From: DATGWF01 sp035299585
Lineage (GTDB): Bacteria; Actinomycetota; Actinomycetes; Actinomycetales; Microbacteriaceae
Reading direction: 5' to 3'
Assembly (NCBI GenBank): GCA_035299585.1
Contig: DATGWF010000007.1
Location: 1 to 38,994 of the forward strand
DNA length: 38,994 nucleotides
Made by a program: the position numbers and the translations under genes. This document shows, piece after piece, positions 23,437-32,103 of the stretch. The stretch's first letter is position 1, and every line of letters begins with the position of its first letter. The notes beneath the pieces are model-generated. The model saw nothing but the letters and a program-made list of their open reading frames with translations. It was not told the DNA's origin and searched no databases.

Positions 23437-26400
23437 CTAGCGGCCGAGCGCCCGCCGGATCAAGTCTGCCTGCTCTTCGGCGTGACGCTTCGCCGAGCCG
23501 ACGGCCGGGGACGCCGAGGCGGGACGCGAGGCGACATTCACCGGAACCGGACCGAGCTTGTTCGTCTCGATGATGAAGTACGGCCATACGCCCTGATTCT
23601 CCGGCTCGTCCTGAGCCCAGACGAGCGTCGCGTTGCTGTACTTCTCCGCGATGGCACGAAGTTCGGCGGCCGGCAGCGGGTAGAGCTGCTCGACGCGGAC
23701 GAGGGCGATACTCGGGTCGGGATTCTTTTCGAGCTCCGCGAGCAGGTCGTAATAGATCTTGCCCGAGCACTGCACCACGCGCGTAATCTTCGACGGGTCG
23801 GTGACGCGAGCGTCATCAATGACCGGCTGGAAGGTGCCCGTGGTGAAATCGGCAACCTCGCTCGTTGCTCCGCGCAAACGCAGCATCGCCTTCGGAGTGA
23901 ATACGACGAGCGGACGGCGCGGGCGTTGATAGGCCTGTCGCCGCAGCAGGTGGAAGTAGCTCGCCGGCGTCGACGGCCGTGCGACCGTCATGTTGTTTTC
24001 GGCGCAGAGCTGCAGGTACCGTTCGATTCGAGCGCTCGAGTGGTCGGGACCCTGGCCCTCATAGCCGTGCGGCAGAAGCATGACCACACTCGAGTGCTGG
24101 CCCCACTTCTGCTCGGCGGAGGAGAGGTACTCGTCAATGACCGATTGGGCACCGTTGGCGAAATCGCCGAACTGTGCTTCCCAGAGCACGAGGGCGTCCT
24201 CGCGCTCTACGGAGTACCCGTACTCGAAGGCGAGTGCGGCGTATTCGCTGAGCAGCGAGTCGTAAATCCAGAACCGGCCCTGGTTTTCGCTCAGGTTCAC
24301 GAGCGGGAGCCACTCTTGGCCGTTGACCCGGTCGTGGAACACCGCATGGCGCTGCACGAAGGTGCCGCGACGGGCGTCCTGGCCGGCAAAGCGCACGGGG
24401 GTCTGCTCGAGCAAGAGCGAGCCGAGCGCGAGAATCTCGCCGAAGCCCCAGTCAATCTGGCCGTTCCGGCTCATGTCGACGCGCTTCTCGATGAGCTGTT
24501 GCAGCTTCGGGTGCACTGTGAATCCGGCCGGCTTGTTCGCGTAGGCGTCACCGATGAGCTCGATAACTTCCTTCGGAACAGCGGTGGCAACCGGTTCTCC
24601 CGCGAGCTGCGGCTTGTTCGCCTCGGTAATGATCGGGTTCGCGGCAGATTCTGCCTCGTGGGTTTCCGCGAAGGCGCGCTCGAGACGGTCTTGGAAGTCC
24701 GCAGATGCGGCTTCGTATTCGGCCTCGGTAATGTCGCCTCGGCCGACGAGTGCCTCGGTGTACAGCTTGCGCACCGACCGCTTCGCCTCGATGAGGTTGT
24801 ACATGAGCGGCTGGGTCATCGAGGGGTCATCGCCCTCATTGTGGCCGCGACGGCGGTAGCTGACGAGGTCGATGACGACATCGCGATTGAACGCCTCGCG
24901 GTACTCGAAGGCGAGCTCTGCGACGCGCACGACGGCCTCGGGGTCATCGCCGTTGACGTGGAAAATCGGGGCCTGGATGGTCTTGGCGACGTCGGTTGCG
25001 TAGATCGTCGAACGCGAGTCATGAGGCAACGTCGTGAAGCCGACCTGGTTATTGATGATGAGGTGGATCGTGCCACCCGTCTTGTACCCGCGCAGTTGCG
25101 AGAGTTGCAGCGTCTCGTAGACCACACCCTGGCCGGCAAACGCAGCATCCCCGTGGATGAGGATCGGGAGCACCGAGTAGATGCCCACGCCCATGCGGTC
25201 CTGCTTGGCACGAACAATACCCTCGAGCACGCCGTTCACGGTCTCCAGGTGCGAAGGGTTTGCGGCGAGAGAAACCGGAATCTGTTCGCCGGTTTCGGCA
25301 GTGAATGTGCCCTCCGTGCCGAGGTGGTACTTGACGTCACCCGAGGTTCCCGTGCCGGGGCCAGTGCCCTCAAACTCACGGAAAATTTGGCCGTAGGTCT
25401 TGCCGGCAATGTTTGACAACACGTTGAGACGACCACGGTGGGCCATGCCAATCGCGGCCTCCTCCAGGCCGGCCTTCGCTGCCGACTGCAGGACGCCATC
25501 GAGGAAAGCGATGGTCGATTCAGAGCCCTCGAGCGAGAAGCGCTTTTGGCCGACGTACTTCGTTTGGAGGAAGGTCTCGAAGGCTTCGGCCTCGTTGAGC
25601 TTGCGCAGGATGCGCAGTTGCTCTTCCTTGGTGGGCTTCTCGTACTTGCGCTCGACCTTTTCCTGGATCCATCGACGCTGCGCCGGATCCTGAATGTGCA
25701 TGTACTCGATTCCGACCGTGCGGCAGTACGAGTCGCGGAGAACGCCCAGAATCTCGCGCAACTTCATGGTGCGCTTTTGGCCGAAGCCGCCGGTGACGAA
25801 CTTCCGGTCGAGGTCCCAGAACGTGAGACCGTGGGTTTCGATTTCCAGGTCGGGGTGCGAGCGTTGGCGATACTCGAGCGGGTCAATGTCGGCCATGATG
25901 TGGCCGCGGACGCGATACGCGTTGATGAGTTCTTGGACGCGAGCGCTCTTGTCGACGAGTTCCGCGGTGTCAATCGCGACGTCGCTTGCCCACTTGATCG
26001 GGGCGTAGGGGATGCGCAGCTCGGTAAAGATGTCCTCGTAGAAGGAGTGCTGGCCCGTGAGGAGCTCGTGCACAATCTTCAGGAACTCACCCGAACCGGC
26101 ACCCTGAATGACGCGGTGATCGTAGGTGCTCGTGAGAGTGATGGTCTTCGAGATGGCGAGGTCTGCGAGGGTCGATTCGCTCGCACCCTGGAACTCGGCC
26201 GGGTAGTCGAGGGCACCGGCGCCAATGATGCAGCCCTGTCCCCTCATGAGCCGCGGGACCGAGTGCACCGTTCCGATGCCGCCGGGGTTGGTGAGGGAGA
26301 TCGTTGCACCCTTGAAGTCGTCTGCGCCGAGCTTGCCGGCGCGAGCTCGCTGAACCAGGTCTTCGTAGGCGATGAGGTACTCGTTGAAGCCCAGCGACTC

Positions 26401-27132
26401 GACCTGCTTGATTGCAGGAACCATGAGGGCACGCGTGCCGTCGGGCTTGGGGAGGTCGATGGCGATGCCGAGACCGATGTGAGCCGGCTTGACAAGCGAG
26501 GGCTTGCCATCGACCTCGTCGTAGTAGACGTTTTGGCTCGGGAACATCTTGAGGGCGCGAACGAGTGCCCAGCCGATGAGGTGCGTGAACGACACCTTGC
26601 CGCCGCGCGCCCGCGTGAGGTGATTGTTGATGACGATGCGGTTGTCAATGAGGAGCTTTGCCGGCACGGTTCGGACGCTCGTCGCGGTGGGAACGCTCAG
26701 GCTGGCATCCATGTTGGCCGCGAGCGTCTTCGGCATGCCCTTGAGCGTGACGATTTCGTCTTCGAGGGCCTCGCCGGGAACGACCGGGCTCGTGGCGACG
26801 GGTGCTTCAGCGGGAACGGGTTCCGGGCGGGCTGGCATGGTCGTCGTGACAGCCTGGTGCTGAGCCTTGACGCCCTCGGTGCTCGCGGGCACGGCGGCTG
26901 CGGTCGGTGTTGGCTCCGCGGCGGCAGGTGCAGCTCCGCTCGACGCGACAGGTTCAGGCGTGGCAGGAGCAGACTTCGACGTGGCGTACTGCTCGAGGAT
27001 GGGCCACCAGGACTGGTCGACCGCGTTCTTATCGATTTGCCATTGGGAGAACATCTCCTCAACGAGCCATTCATTGGCTCCGTACATTTCGTCTGAACCC
27101 GTACCGCTCTGGGTGCTCACCGCTTGGCCCAC
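23437..27132 (-). CDS. kgd: Multifunctional 2-oxoglutarate metabolism enzyme (E1/E2 fusion, Kgd/OdhA)
   Basis: This 1231-residue fusion is the actinobacterial E1 component of 2-oxoglutarate dehydrogenase with a succinyltransferase domain in front; it can also act as 2-oxoglutarate decarboxylase. Domains in order: an N-terminal E1 docking segment (about 15-52, GANEWLVEEMFSQWQIDKNA), an Ala/Pro/Thr-rich linker (53-118), the E2-type acyltransferase domain (120-360) with THLIGWALV and STYDHRVIQGAGSG (catalytic His339), and a thiamine-diphosphate E1 domain (about 390-1231) with GMAHRGRLNV, IHGDAAFAGQGVVYETLQLS and NNQVGFTT. There is no lipoyl domain, as expected for this type. GTG at 27132 is chosen for AAGG six bases upstream; another GTG lies at 27120. 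Confidence 0.97.
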   Translation of the reverse strand: MGQAVSTQSGTGSDEMYGANEWLVEEMFSQWQIDKNAVDQSWWPILEQYATSKSAPATPEPVASSGAAPAAAEPTPTAAAVPASTEGVKAQHQAVTTTMPARPEPVPAEAPVATSPVVPGEALEDEIVTLKGMPKTLAANMDASLSVPTATSVRTVPAKLLIDNRIVINNHLTRARGGKVSFTHLIGWALVRALKMFPSQNVYYDEVDGKPSLVKPAHIGLGIAIDLPKPDGTRALMVPAIKQVESLGFNEYLIAYEDLVQRARAGKLGADDFKGATISLTNPGGIGTVHSVPRLMRGQGCIIGAGALDYPAEFQGASESTLADLAISKTITLTSTYDHRVIQGAGSGEFLKIVHELLTGQHSFYEDIFTELRIPYAPIKWASDVAIDTAELVDKSARVQELINAYRVRGHIMADIDPLEYRQRSHPDLEIETHGLTFWDLDRKFVTGGFGQKRTMKLREILGVLRDSYCRTVGIEYMHIQDPAQRRWIQEKVERKYEKPTKEEQLRILRKLNEAEAFETFLQTKYVGQKRFSLEGSESTIAFLDGVLQSAAKAGLEEAAIGMAHRGRLNVLSNIAGKTYGQIFREFEGTGPGTGTSGDVKYHLGTEGTFTAETGEQIPVSLAANPSHLETVNGVLEGIVRAKQDRMGVGIYSVLPILIHGDAAFAGQGVVYETLQLSQLRGYKTGGTIHLIINNQVGFTTLPHDSRSTIYATDVAKTIQAPIFHVNGDDPEAVVRVAELAFEYREAFNRDVVIDLVSYRRRGHNEGDDPSMTQPLMYNLIEAKRSVRKLYTEALVGRGDITEAEYEAASADFQDRLERAFAETHEAESAANPIITEANKPQLAGEPVATAVPKEVIELIGDAYANKPAGFTVHPKLQQLIEKRVDMSRNGQIDWGFGEILALGSLLLEQTPVRFAGQDARRGTFVQRHAVFHDRVNGQEWLPLVNLSENQGRFWIYDSLLSEYAALAFEYGYSVEREDALVLWEAQFGDFANGAQSVIDEYLSSAEQKWGQHSSVVMLLPHGYEGQGPDHSSARIERYLQLCAENNMTVARPSTPASYFHLLRRQAYQRPRRPLVVFTPKAMLRLRGATSEVADFTTGTFQPVIDDARVTDPSKITRVVQCSGKIYYDLLAELEKNPDPSIALVRVEQLYPLPAAELRAIAEKYSNATLVWAQDEPENQGVWPYFIIETNKLGPVPVNVASRPASASPAVGSAKRHAEEQADLIRRALGR

Positions 27133-27278
27133 TCTCTACCTTGATTGGTTTTCGCGCGAGGAATAGCGGCCGCATCCTGGCAAACCGCCGCCTCAAGCCT
27201 AGACCCACCGCCCGAGCCATTCCGGCCATTTTGCGTTCTGCGGGCCGGTTTTCTCGACCATCGGTATCGATTGACCGG

Positions 27279-27284
27279 TAGCGT
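27279..27284 (+). promoter_or_regulatory. -10 element for guaB1
   Basis: TAGCGT is followed by eight bases and ATG 27293. A TTG at 27284 in the same frame overlaps the hexamer and is unlikely to be the start. Confidence 0.45.
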
Positions 27285-27292
27285 TGAGAAAC

Positions 27293-28714
27293 ATGGAGTT
27301 CACGAACGCGCACGCTCGCCATGATTTGACCTATAGCGACGTCTTTTTGGTACCGTCGCGTTCCGGAGTTAAGAGCCGTTTCGATGTCAATCTGAGCACG
27401 CCGGACAACACCGGCATGACGATCCCGCTCGTGAGCGCGAACATGAACTCGGTGACCGGGCCGCGCTTGGCGGCCGCTCTCGCTCGGCGTGGAGGACTCG
27501 GCGTTCTGCCTCAGGATTTGTCCCTCGACGACACGCTGCAGGCCGTTGCTTGGGTGAAGGCACAATCGCCGCTCTGGGACACGCCCTTCGTGTTGGACGA
27601 GGACGCCACCGTGGCCGACGCGCGCGAGCTCGTCCCGCCAATTGCCGGCGTGACAATCCAAAGCCGCGCCGGATTGCTCGACGCCGCAGCTCTCGAGCAT
27701 GCCAGCGCGGACGCAACCATCGCCGAACTCACCGGTGCCGCATCCTTCACGCTGGACGCTTCGAACATTGATCGTGGGCGCGGCGCCTTCGACGCGCTCT
27801 ACGCCGCCGGAGTGACGAGCGCCCCCGTGGTCGCCGACGGCCGAATCGTTGGAGCTTTGTCGCGCAAGAGCGCGCTGCGCAACACCGTCTTCGAACCTGC
27901 CGTCGATGCCCAGGGTCGACTGCGCGTCGCGGTCGCCATCGGTGTCAACGCCGACGTTGCGACGCGAGCGCGAGCACTCGTTGATGCGGGAGTTGACGTG
28001 CTCGTCATGGACACCGCGCACGGCCATCAAGAGGCCATGGTTCGCGCACTTGAAACGGTCGCGGCGCTCGACCTCGGCGTCCCCATCGTCGCCGGCAACA
28101 TCGTCACCTCAGATGCCGCCCGGGATCTCGTCGCCGCCGGCGCAAACATTCTGAAAGTCGGAGTTGGTCCGGGCGCGATGTGCACCACGCGCATGATGAC
28201 CGCCGTCGGACGTCCGCAGTTCTCTGCGGTGCTCGACGCGGCCGAGACCGCGCGCGAACTTGGCGCCCACGTCTGGGCGGACGGCGGAGTGCGCTACCCC
28301 CGCGATGTTGCGCTCGCGCTCGCCGCGGGAAGCTCGGCGGTCATGATCGGCTCCTGGTTTGCCGGCACCGTGGAGGCTCCGGGCGTGGTCCGGCGCGACG
28401 CCGCGGGCGCCCTCTACAAGGAAAGCTGGGGCATGGCCTCAACCAAGGCGGTGCGTGCTCGGTTCGCAGCCCTTGACCCGTTCGAGCGGGAACGCAAGGA
28501 GCTCTACGCCGAGGGCATCTCCTCAAGTTCGATTTACCTCGATCCGCTCCGCCCGACGCTCGACGATTTGCTCGACATGATTACCGCGGGCGTCCGGTCC
28601 TCCTTCACCTACGCCGGCGCGCAAACGGTGACAGAGTTCCACGCTCGAGCACGCGTGGGCATCCAGTCCGCCGCCGGCTATGAAGAGGGCAAAGCGCTCC
28701 CGGTCTCCTGGTAG
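27293..28714 (+). CDS. guaB1: GuaB1-type IMP dehydrogenase-related protein (probable GMP reductase)
   Basis: The 473-residue protein belongs to the IMPDH/GMPR barrel superfamily. The N-terminal barrel begins LTYSDVFLVPSRSGVKSRFD and VSANMNSVTGP. Two CBS domains are inserted at about 95-205 (GVTIQSRAGLLDAAALEHA, VVADGRIVGALSRKS). The catalytic loop is KVGVGPGAMCTTRMMTAVGR with the active-site Cys. The C terminus ends with the STKAVRARF and IQSAAGYEEGKALP regions. Actinobacterial GuaB1 proteins have been reported to act as GMP reductases rather than IMP dehydrogenases; the true GuaB2 should be elsewhere. In M. tuberculosis guaB1 also lies next to two CBS-domain CNNM genes (Rv1843c-Rv1841c), as here. 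Confidence 0.92.
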   Translation: MEFTNAHARHDLTYSDVFLVPSRSGVKSRFDVNLSTPDNTGMTIPLVSANMNSVTGPRLAAALARRGGLGVLPQDLSLDDTLQAVAWVKAQSPLWDTPFVLDEDATVADARELVPPIAGVTIQSRAGLLDAAALEHASADATIAELTGAASFTLDASNIDRGRGAFDALYAAGVTSAPVVADGRIVGALSRKSALRNTVFEPAVDAQGRLRVAVAIGVNADVATRARALVDAGVDVLVMDTAHGHQEAMVRALETVAALDLGVPIVAGNIVTSDAARDLVAAGANILKVGVGPGAMCTTRMMTAVGRPQFSAVLDAAETARELGAHVWADGGVRYPRDVALALAAGSSAVMIGSWFAGTVEAPGVVRRDAAGALYKESWGMASTKAVRARFAALDPFERERKELYAEGISSSSIYLDPLRPTLDDLLDMITAGVRSSFTYAGAQTVTEFHARARVGIQSAAGYEEGKALPVSW

Positions 28715-28724
28715 CCGGCCTCGG

Positions 28725-28730
28725 TATACT
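28725..28730 (+). promoter_or_regulatory. -10 element before the CNNM leader ORF
   Basis: TATACT, the best -10 match in the window, preceded by TCGG. A transcript from here would start at or just before the ATG at 28740 and would include the 13-codon leader frame. Confidence 0.6.
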
Positions 28731-28739
28731 CGGACCATC

Positions 28740-28781
28740 ATGGAGCCTGCGCATAGCACCAACCGGGGGGTTCGCTCGTGA
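28740..28781 (+). CDS. Possible 13-codon leader peptide coupled to the CNNM gene
   Basis: ATG at 28740 begins a frame encoding MEPAHSTNRGVRS that stops with TGA at 28779-28781. This stop overlaps the GTG start of the next gene (GTGA), an arrangement usual for translational coupling. The ATG lies nine bases after a TATACT element, so it could be read from a leaderless or nearly leaderless mRNA. A run of six G (28765-28770) inside it could serve as the ribosome binding site of the downstream gene. Too short for homology; whether it is translated is unproven. Confidence 0.45.
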   Translation: MEPAHSTNRGVRS

Positions 28782-30082
28782 ACGAGTGGGTTCTTCTCTC
28801 GTTCGGCGTGCTCCTCACCGTAGGCACCGGCCTGTTCGTGGCAAGCGAGTTTGCCATCGTCAATCTCGATCGACCGGAGCTCGAAGCTCGGCGCGAGCGA
28901 GGCGAGCGGCGGCTCGGGCTCACGATCGACGCGCTCAAGCACACCTCAACACACCTCTCGAGTGCTCAGCTCGGAATCACGCTGACCACGCTGTTGGCCG
29001 GTTTCACCCTTGAACCTGCGCTGAGCTCGATGCTTTCGGCTCCGCTCGCTGCCATTGGCGTGAGCTCGGGCGTCGAGCGTTGGCTCGCCCCCATCCTGGC
29101 GGTCACCATCGCGACGCTGGGATCAATGGTGCTTGGCGAACTCGTGCCCAAGAACTTCGCGCTCGCCGTGCCGCTCGCCACGGCGCGCATCGTCCTGCCG
29201 TTCCAGGTCGGCTTTTCGACGCTGTTCAAGCCGGCTATTGGCCTGCTCAACGGCAGCGCGAACCGCATCCTGACGGGGATGGGAATCGAACCGCAAGAGG
29301 AACTTTCGGCCGCGCGGTCGGCGGAGGAATTGGCCTCGCTCGTCCGACGCTCTGCTCAAGAGGGCTTGCTCGAACACGACACCGCGTCGTTGCTCGATCG
29401 CACGCTGCGATTCAGCAGGCTCAACGCGCTCGACGTCATGACGCCGCGCCCCCGGCTCGAGGTCGTCGAAGCTGGAGAGAGCGCGGAGGACATCATCGCG
29501 CTCGCGAGGCGCACTGGACTGTCTCGCTTTCCCGTCATCGGCGAGGACATTGACGATGTCATTGGCGTCGTCCACATCAAGAACGCCGTGGCGGTTCCGA
29601 GTGCACGCCGAGCGGACGTCCCGGCGCAAGCCCTCGCGGTTGAGCCGCTTCGTGTGCCAGAGACGATGCCGCTGGATTCCCTCATGGGCGCACTTCGTGA
29701 GCGCGGATTCCAGCTCGCCGTCGTCGTCGACGAATACGGCGGGACCGCCGGCGTCGCTACTCTCGAAGACCTCGTCGAGGAACTCATCGGCGACGTATCC
29801 GACGAACACGACCGGCGCTCGCCTGGCGTCGTCCGGAAGGGCGATTCGGTGACCTTCCCGGGCCTGCAGCGACCCGACGAGGTGCGAGACGCGTTCGGAC
29901 TGGAGGTGCCCGAAGGGACTGCCTACGACACTGTCGGTGGATTCGTCATGGCCGCGCTTGGCCGACTTCCGAAGGTGGGGGACACCGTTCCGGTCGCTGG
30001 TGGGCGACTCGAGGTCATGCGACTTGAAGGGCGCCGTATCGATCGGCTGCGCTTCGTGCCGGAACCGGAGGTGACCGAGTGA
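28778..30082 (+). CDS. CNNM/CorC (HlyC-like) family membrane protein, full-length
   Basis: The 434-residue protein is a CNNM-type transporter or regulator, a family linked to Mg2+/Co2+ efflux and formerly called hemolysins. Order of domains: DUF21 membrane domain (about 1-190; SFGVLLTVGTGLFVASEFAI, LSSAQLGITLTTLLAGFTLE, GSMVLGELVPKNFALAV), a CBS pair (about 205-325; VMTPRPRLEVVE, VVDEYGGTAGVATLEDLVEE) and a CorC_HlyC domain (about 345-430; AYDTVGGFVMAALGRLPKVG). GTG at 28778 overlaps the stop of the 13-codon leader. The next CNNM gene starts within its stop codon. Confidence 0.94.
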   Translation: MNEWVLLSFGVLLTVGTGLFVASEFAIVNLDRPELEARRERGERRLGLTIDALKHTSTHLSSAQLGITLTTLLAGFTLEPALSSMLSAPLAAIGVSSGVERWLAPILAVTIATLGSMVLGELVPKNFALAVPLATARIVLPFQVGFSTLFKPAIGLLNGSANRILTGMGIEPQEELSAARSAEELASLVRRSAQEGLLEHDTASLLDRTLRFSRLNALDVMTPRPRLEVVEAGESAEDIIALARRTGLSRFPVIGEDIDDVIGVVHIKNAVAVPSARRADVPAQALAVEPLRVPETMPLDSLMGALRERGFQLAVVVDEYGGTAGVATLEDLVEELIGDVSDEHDRRSPGVVRKGDSVTFPGLQRPDEVRDAFGLEVPEGTAYDTVGGFVMAALGRLPKVGDTVPVAGGRLEVMRLEGRRIDRLRFVPEPEVTE

Positions 30083-31152
30083 TGCTCGCGGCGGGGACGA
30101 CCCCGGTCGGCGCTCAGGACTGGGCCGGTTTGCTGTGGCTCGTCGTACTCTTGCTCGGCAACGCCTTTTTCGTCGCGGCCGAGTTCGCCGTGATCTCCGC
30201 GCGTCGCTCACAAATCGAACCGCTCGCTGAGTCGGGCAAACGCAGCGCCAAGACGGCGCTGTGGGCGATGGAGAACGCGACGCTTATGCTGGCCATGAGT
30301 CAGTTGGGCATCACCGTCTGCTCGCTGCTCATTCTGAACGTGTCCGAGCCGGCGATTCACCACTTGCTTGCGGTCCCGCTCGGACTGACGGGCTGGCCGG
30401 AAGCGGTGATTTCGACGGTCGCGTTTCTCGTGACGCTGCTGGGCGTCTCCTACCTGCACGTCGTCTTCGGCGAGATGGTTCCCAAGAACCTGTCATTCAG
30501 CATGCCGGCCCGCGCAGTGTTGCTCCTGGCCCCGCCGCTCGTGTTGTTTGCGCGCGGATTCCGCCCGATCATTGCGGTCCTCAATGCGGTCGCGAACGCC
30601 ATCGTCCGAGCGGTCGGCGTGCGACCGCGCACCGAAGCGACGAGCGCCTTCACTCTCGACGAGGTCGCGACAATCGTCTCGCACTCGACCCGTGAGGGTG
30701 TGCTGAGCGATCCGAGCGGAGCGCTCACCGCGGCATTCGAGTTCACCGAAAAGAAGGTGCACGACGTCGCCGTTCCGCTGACCTCACTGGTTTCACTTCC
30801 GGAGGATGCAACCCCGGGAGACGTCGAACGGGCGGTCGTCGAACACGGCTTCTCGCGGTTCGTCGTCGTCTCGCCCGAAGGAGAGCCCACGGGGTATATC
30901 CACCTCAAAGACATCATCGACCTGCGCGAAGACGAATACCCGAATCGGATGCCGGCGAAACGTGTGCGACGACTCGCCTCGATGTTCGATGGAACTGACC
31001 TCGAGGACGCGCTCGCGACGATGCGTCGAGATGGCGCCCACGTGGCGAAGTGCTTCGACGCAACCGGCACCACCACCGGGGTGCTCTTCTTGGAAGACAT
31101 CCTCGAAGAGCTCGTCGGGGAGATTCGCGACGCAACTCGACGCCGCCAATAA
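30079..31152 (+). CDS. CNNM/CorC-like membrane protein, short form
   Basis: The 357-residue second paralogue has the DUF21 membrane domain (about 12-195; LLGNAFFVAAEFAVISARRS, LMLAMSQLGITVCSLLILNV, YLHVVFGEMVPKNLSFSMPA) and a CBS pair (about 210-345; VHDVAVPLTSLVSL, GVLFLEDILEELVGEI). It ends directly after the second CBS domain, so it lacks the CorC_HlyC domain of the first gene. Two start options overlap the preceding stop: GTG 30079 (GTGA) or ATG 30082. The two proteins may form a heteromer; this is inference from pairing and coupling. Both genes follow guaB1, as in mycobacteria. Confidence 0.93.
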   Translation: MMLAAGTTPVGAQDWAGLLWLVVLLLGNAFFVAAEFAVISARRSQIEPLAESGKRSAKTALWAMENATLMLAMSQLGITVCSLLILNVSEPAIHHLLAVPLGLTGWPEAVISTVAFLVTLLGVSYLHVVFGEMVPKNLSFSMPARAVLLLAPPLVLFARGFRPIIAVLNAVANAIVRAVGVRPRTEATSAFTLDEVATIVSHSTREGVLSDPSGALTAAFEFTEKKVHDVAVPLTSLVSLPEDATPGDVERAVVEHGFSRFVVVSPEGEPTGYIHLKDIIDLREDEYPNRMPAKRVRRLASMFDGTDLEDALATMRRDGAHVAKCFDATGTTTGVLFLEDILEELVGEIRDATRRRQ

Positions 31153-31305
31153 AGACCCGGAGGGCACCGACGACAAACGCATCGCGAATACGGCACCCTG
31201 CGACTTCACGAACGTGCCGATATGAGACCACCCGTTCGCGTGTTCGTCATTCCCGTGCCGGTGTCATGCGCTTGAGCCGAGCCGCGTGAAACTCCGTGAC
31301 ATCGC

Positions 31306-31311
31306 TAGTCT
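31306..31311 (+). promoter_or_regulatory. -10 element for leaderless nnrD
   Basis: TAGTCT is followed by six bases and ATG 31318. It closes the 165-base gap after the CNNM pair, in which I see no other gene or strong hairpin. Confidence 0.55.
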
Positions 31312-31317
31312 GGATTC

Positions 31318-32103
31318 ATGGTGTGGTCGCAGTCAGAGGTCGTCGAAATCCTTCGCGACGCACAACCCGACGATGACAAATATCGGCGCGGCGTGCTGGC
31401 TGTCTGGACCGGCTCGCCAGAGTTCCCGGGAGCCGCCGTACTCGGAGTCGAAGCGGCTCTGCGCACCGGCGTCGGCATGGTCCGCTACGTCGGCTCGGAG
31501 CGCGACACTGTGCTCGCCAGGCGCCCCGAAGCGGTCACTCAACCCGGCGATGCAACCGCCTGGCTCGTGGGCTCTGGCATGGTCGACGTGCCGCCAACTC
31601 ACCCGACGACCGCTCGACTCCGAACGGTGGAGGGTCCACTTATTTGCGACGCCGGTGCCCTTCGCGCAGACGACCTCGATGCCCTCGCCGGACACGTCCT
31701 CATCCTGACGCCGCACGCCGGCGAGGCGGCACGCATACTCGGAACAACGAGAGCCGCGGTCGAGGTCGATCGCGCAGGCGCGGCATCCGAAATCAGCTCC
31801 CGATTCGCTGCGACCGTTCTCTTGAAGGGCCATCACACCCTGGTGAGCTCCCCGAACGGGCGTCGAGTCGAACTCGAACCCGCGACGCCGCGCCTCGCAA
31901 CCGCGGGAACCGGCGACGTCCTCGCCGGCATCCTGGGTGCCCTTGCCGCGAGTCGACCGGATGCCGACCCGGTGGCACTCGCCGCGAGCGCCTCCTGGAT
32001 TCATTCCGCGGCTGCAGAGCGAATCACCGGCCCGATTCTTGCACTCGAGCTTGCGGAAGCGGTTTCCGTTGTCATAGCTGAACTGGGCGGAATCCGCGGA
32101 TGA
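31318..32103 (+). CDS. nnrD: ADP-dependent NAD(P)H-hydrate dehydratase
   Basis: The enzyme repairs hydrated NAD(P)H (NADHX, NADPHX) using ADP. The 261-residue product has the ribokinase-like fold of the NnrD/CARKD family: the glycine-rich start GVLAVWTGSPEFPGAAVLGV, then LRTGVGMVRYVG, LICDAGALRADDLD, LILTPHAGEAARIL, TVLLKGHHTLV and the nucleotide-site signature TAGTGDVLAGILGALAA. There is no N-terminal NnrE epimerase domain, so the epimerase must be encoded elsewhere. The ATG has TAGTCT six bases upstream. The GT87 gene starts within its stop codon (ATGA). Confidence 0.92.
   Translation: MVWSQSEVVEILRDAQPDDDKYRRGVLAVWTGSPEFPGAAVLGVEAALRTGVGMVRYVGSERDTVLARRPEAVTQPGDATAWLVGSGMVDVPPTHPTTARLRTVEGPLICDAGALRADDLDALAGHVLILTPHAGEAARILGTTRAAVEVDRAGAASEISSRFAATVLLKGHHTLVSSPNGRRVELEPATPRLATAGTGDVLAGILGALAASRPDADPVALAASASWIHSAAAERITGPILALELAEAVSVVIAELGGIRG

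Noticed and set aside
23275..27096. Two very long plus-strand open frames (713 and 552 codons) antisense to kgd
   Set aside because: They are mirror frames of a strongly GC3-biased gene; the translations lack any domain and the minus-strand product is a textbook Kgd.
31153..31317. Possible gene or riboswitch in the 165-base gap after the CNNM pair
   Set aside because: No frame with a credible start and no stable conserved-looking fold was seen; only the nnrD promoter is supported.
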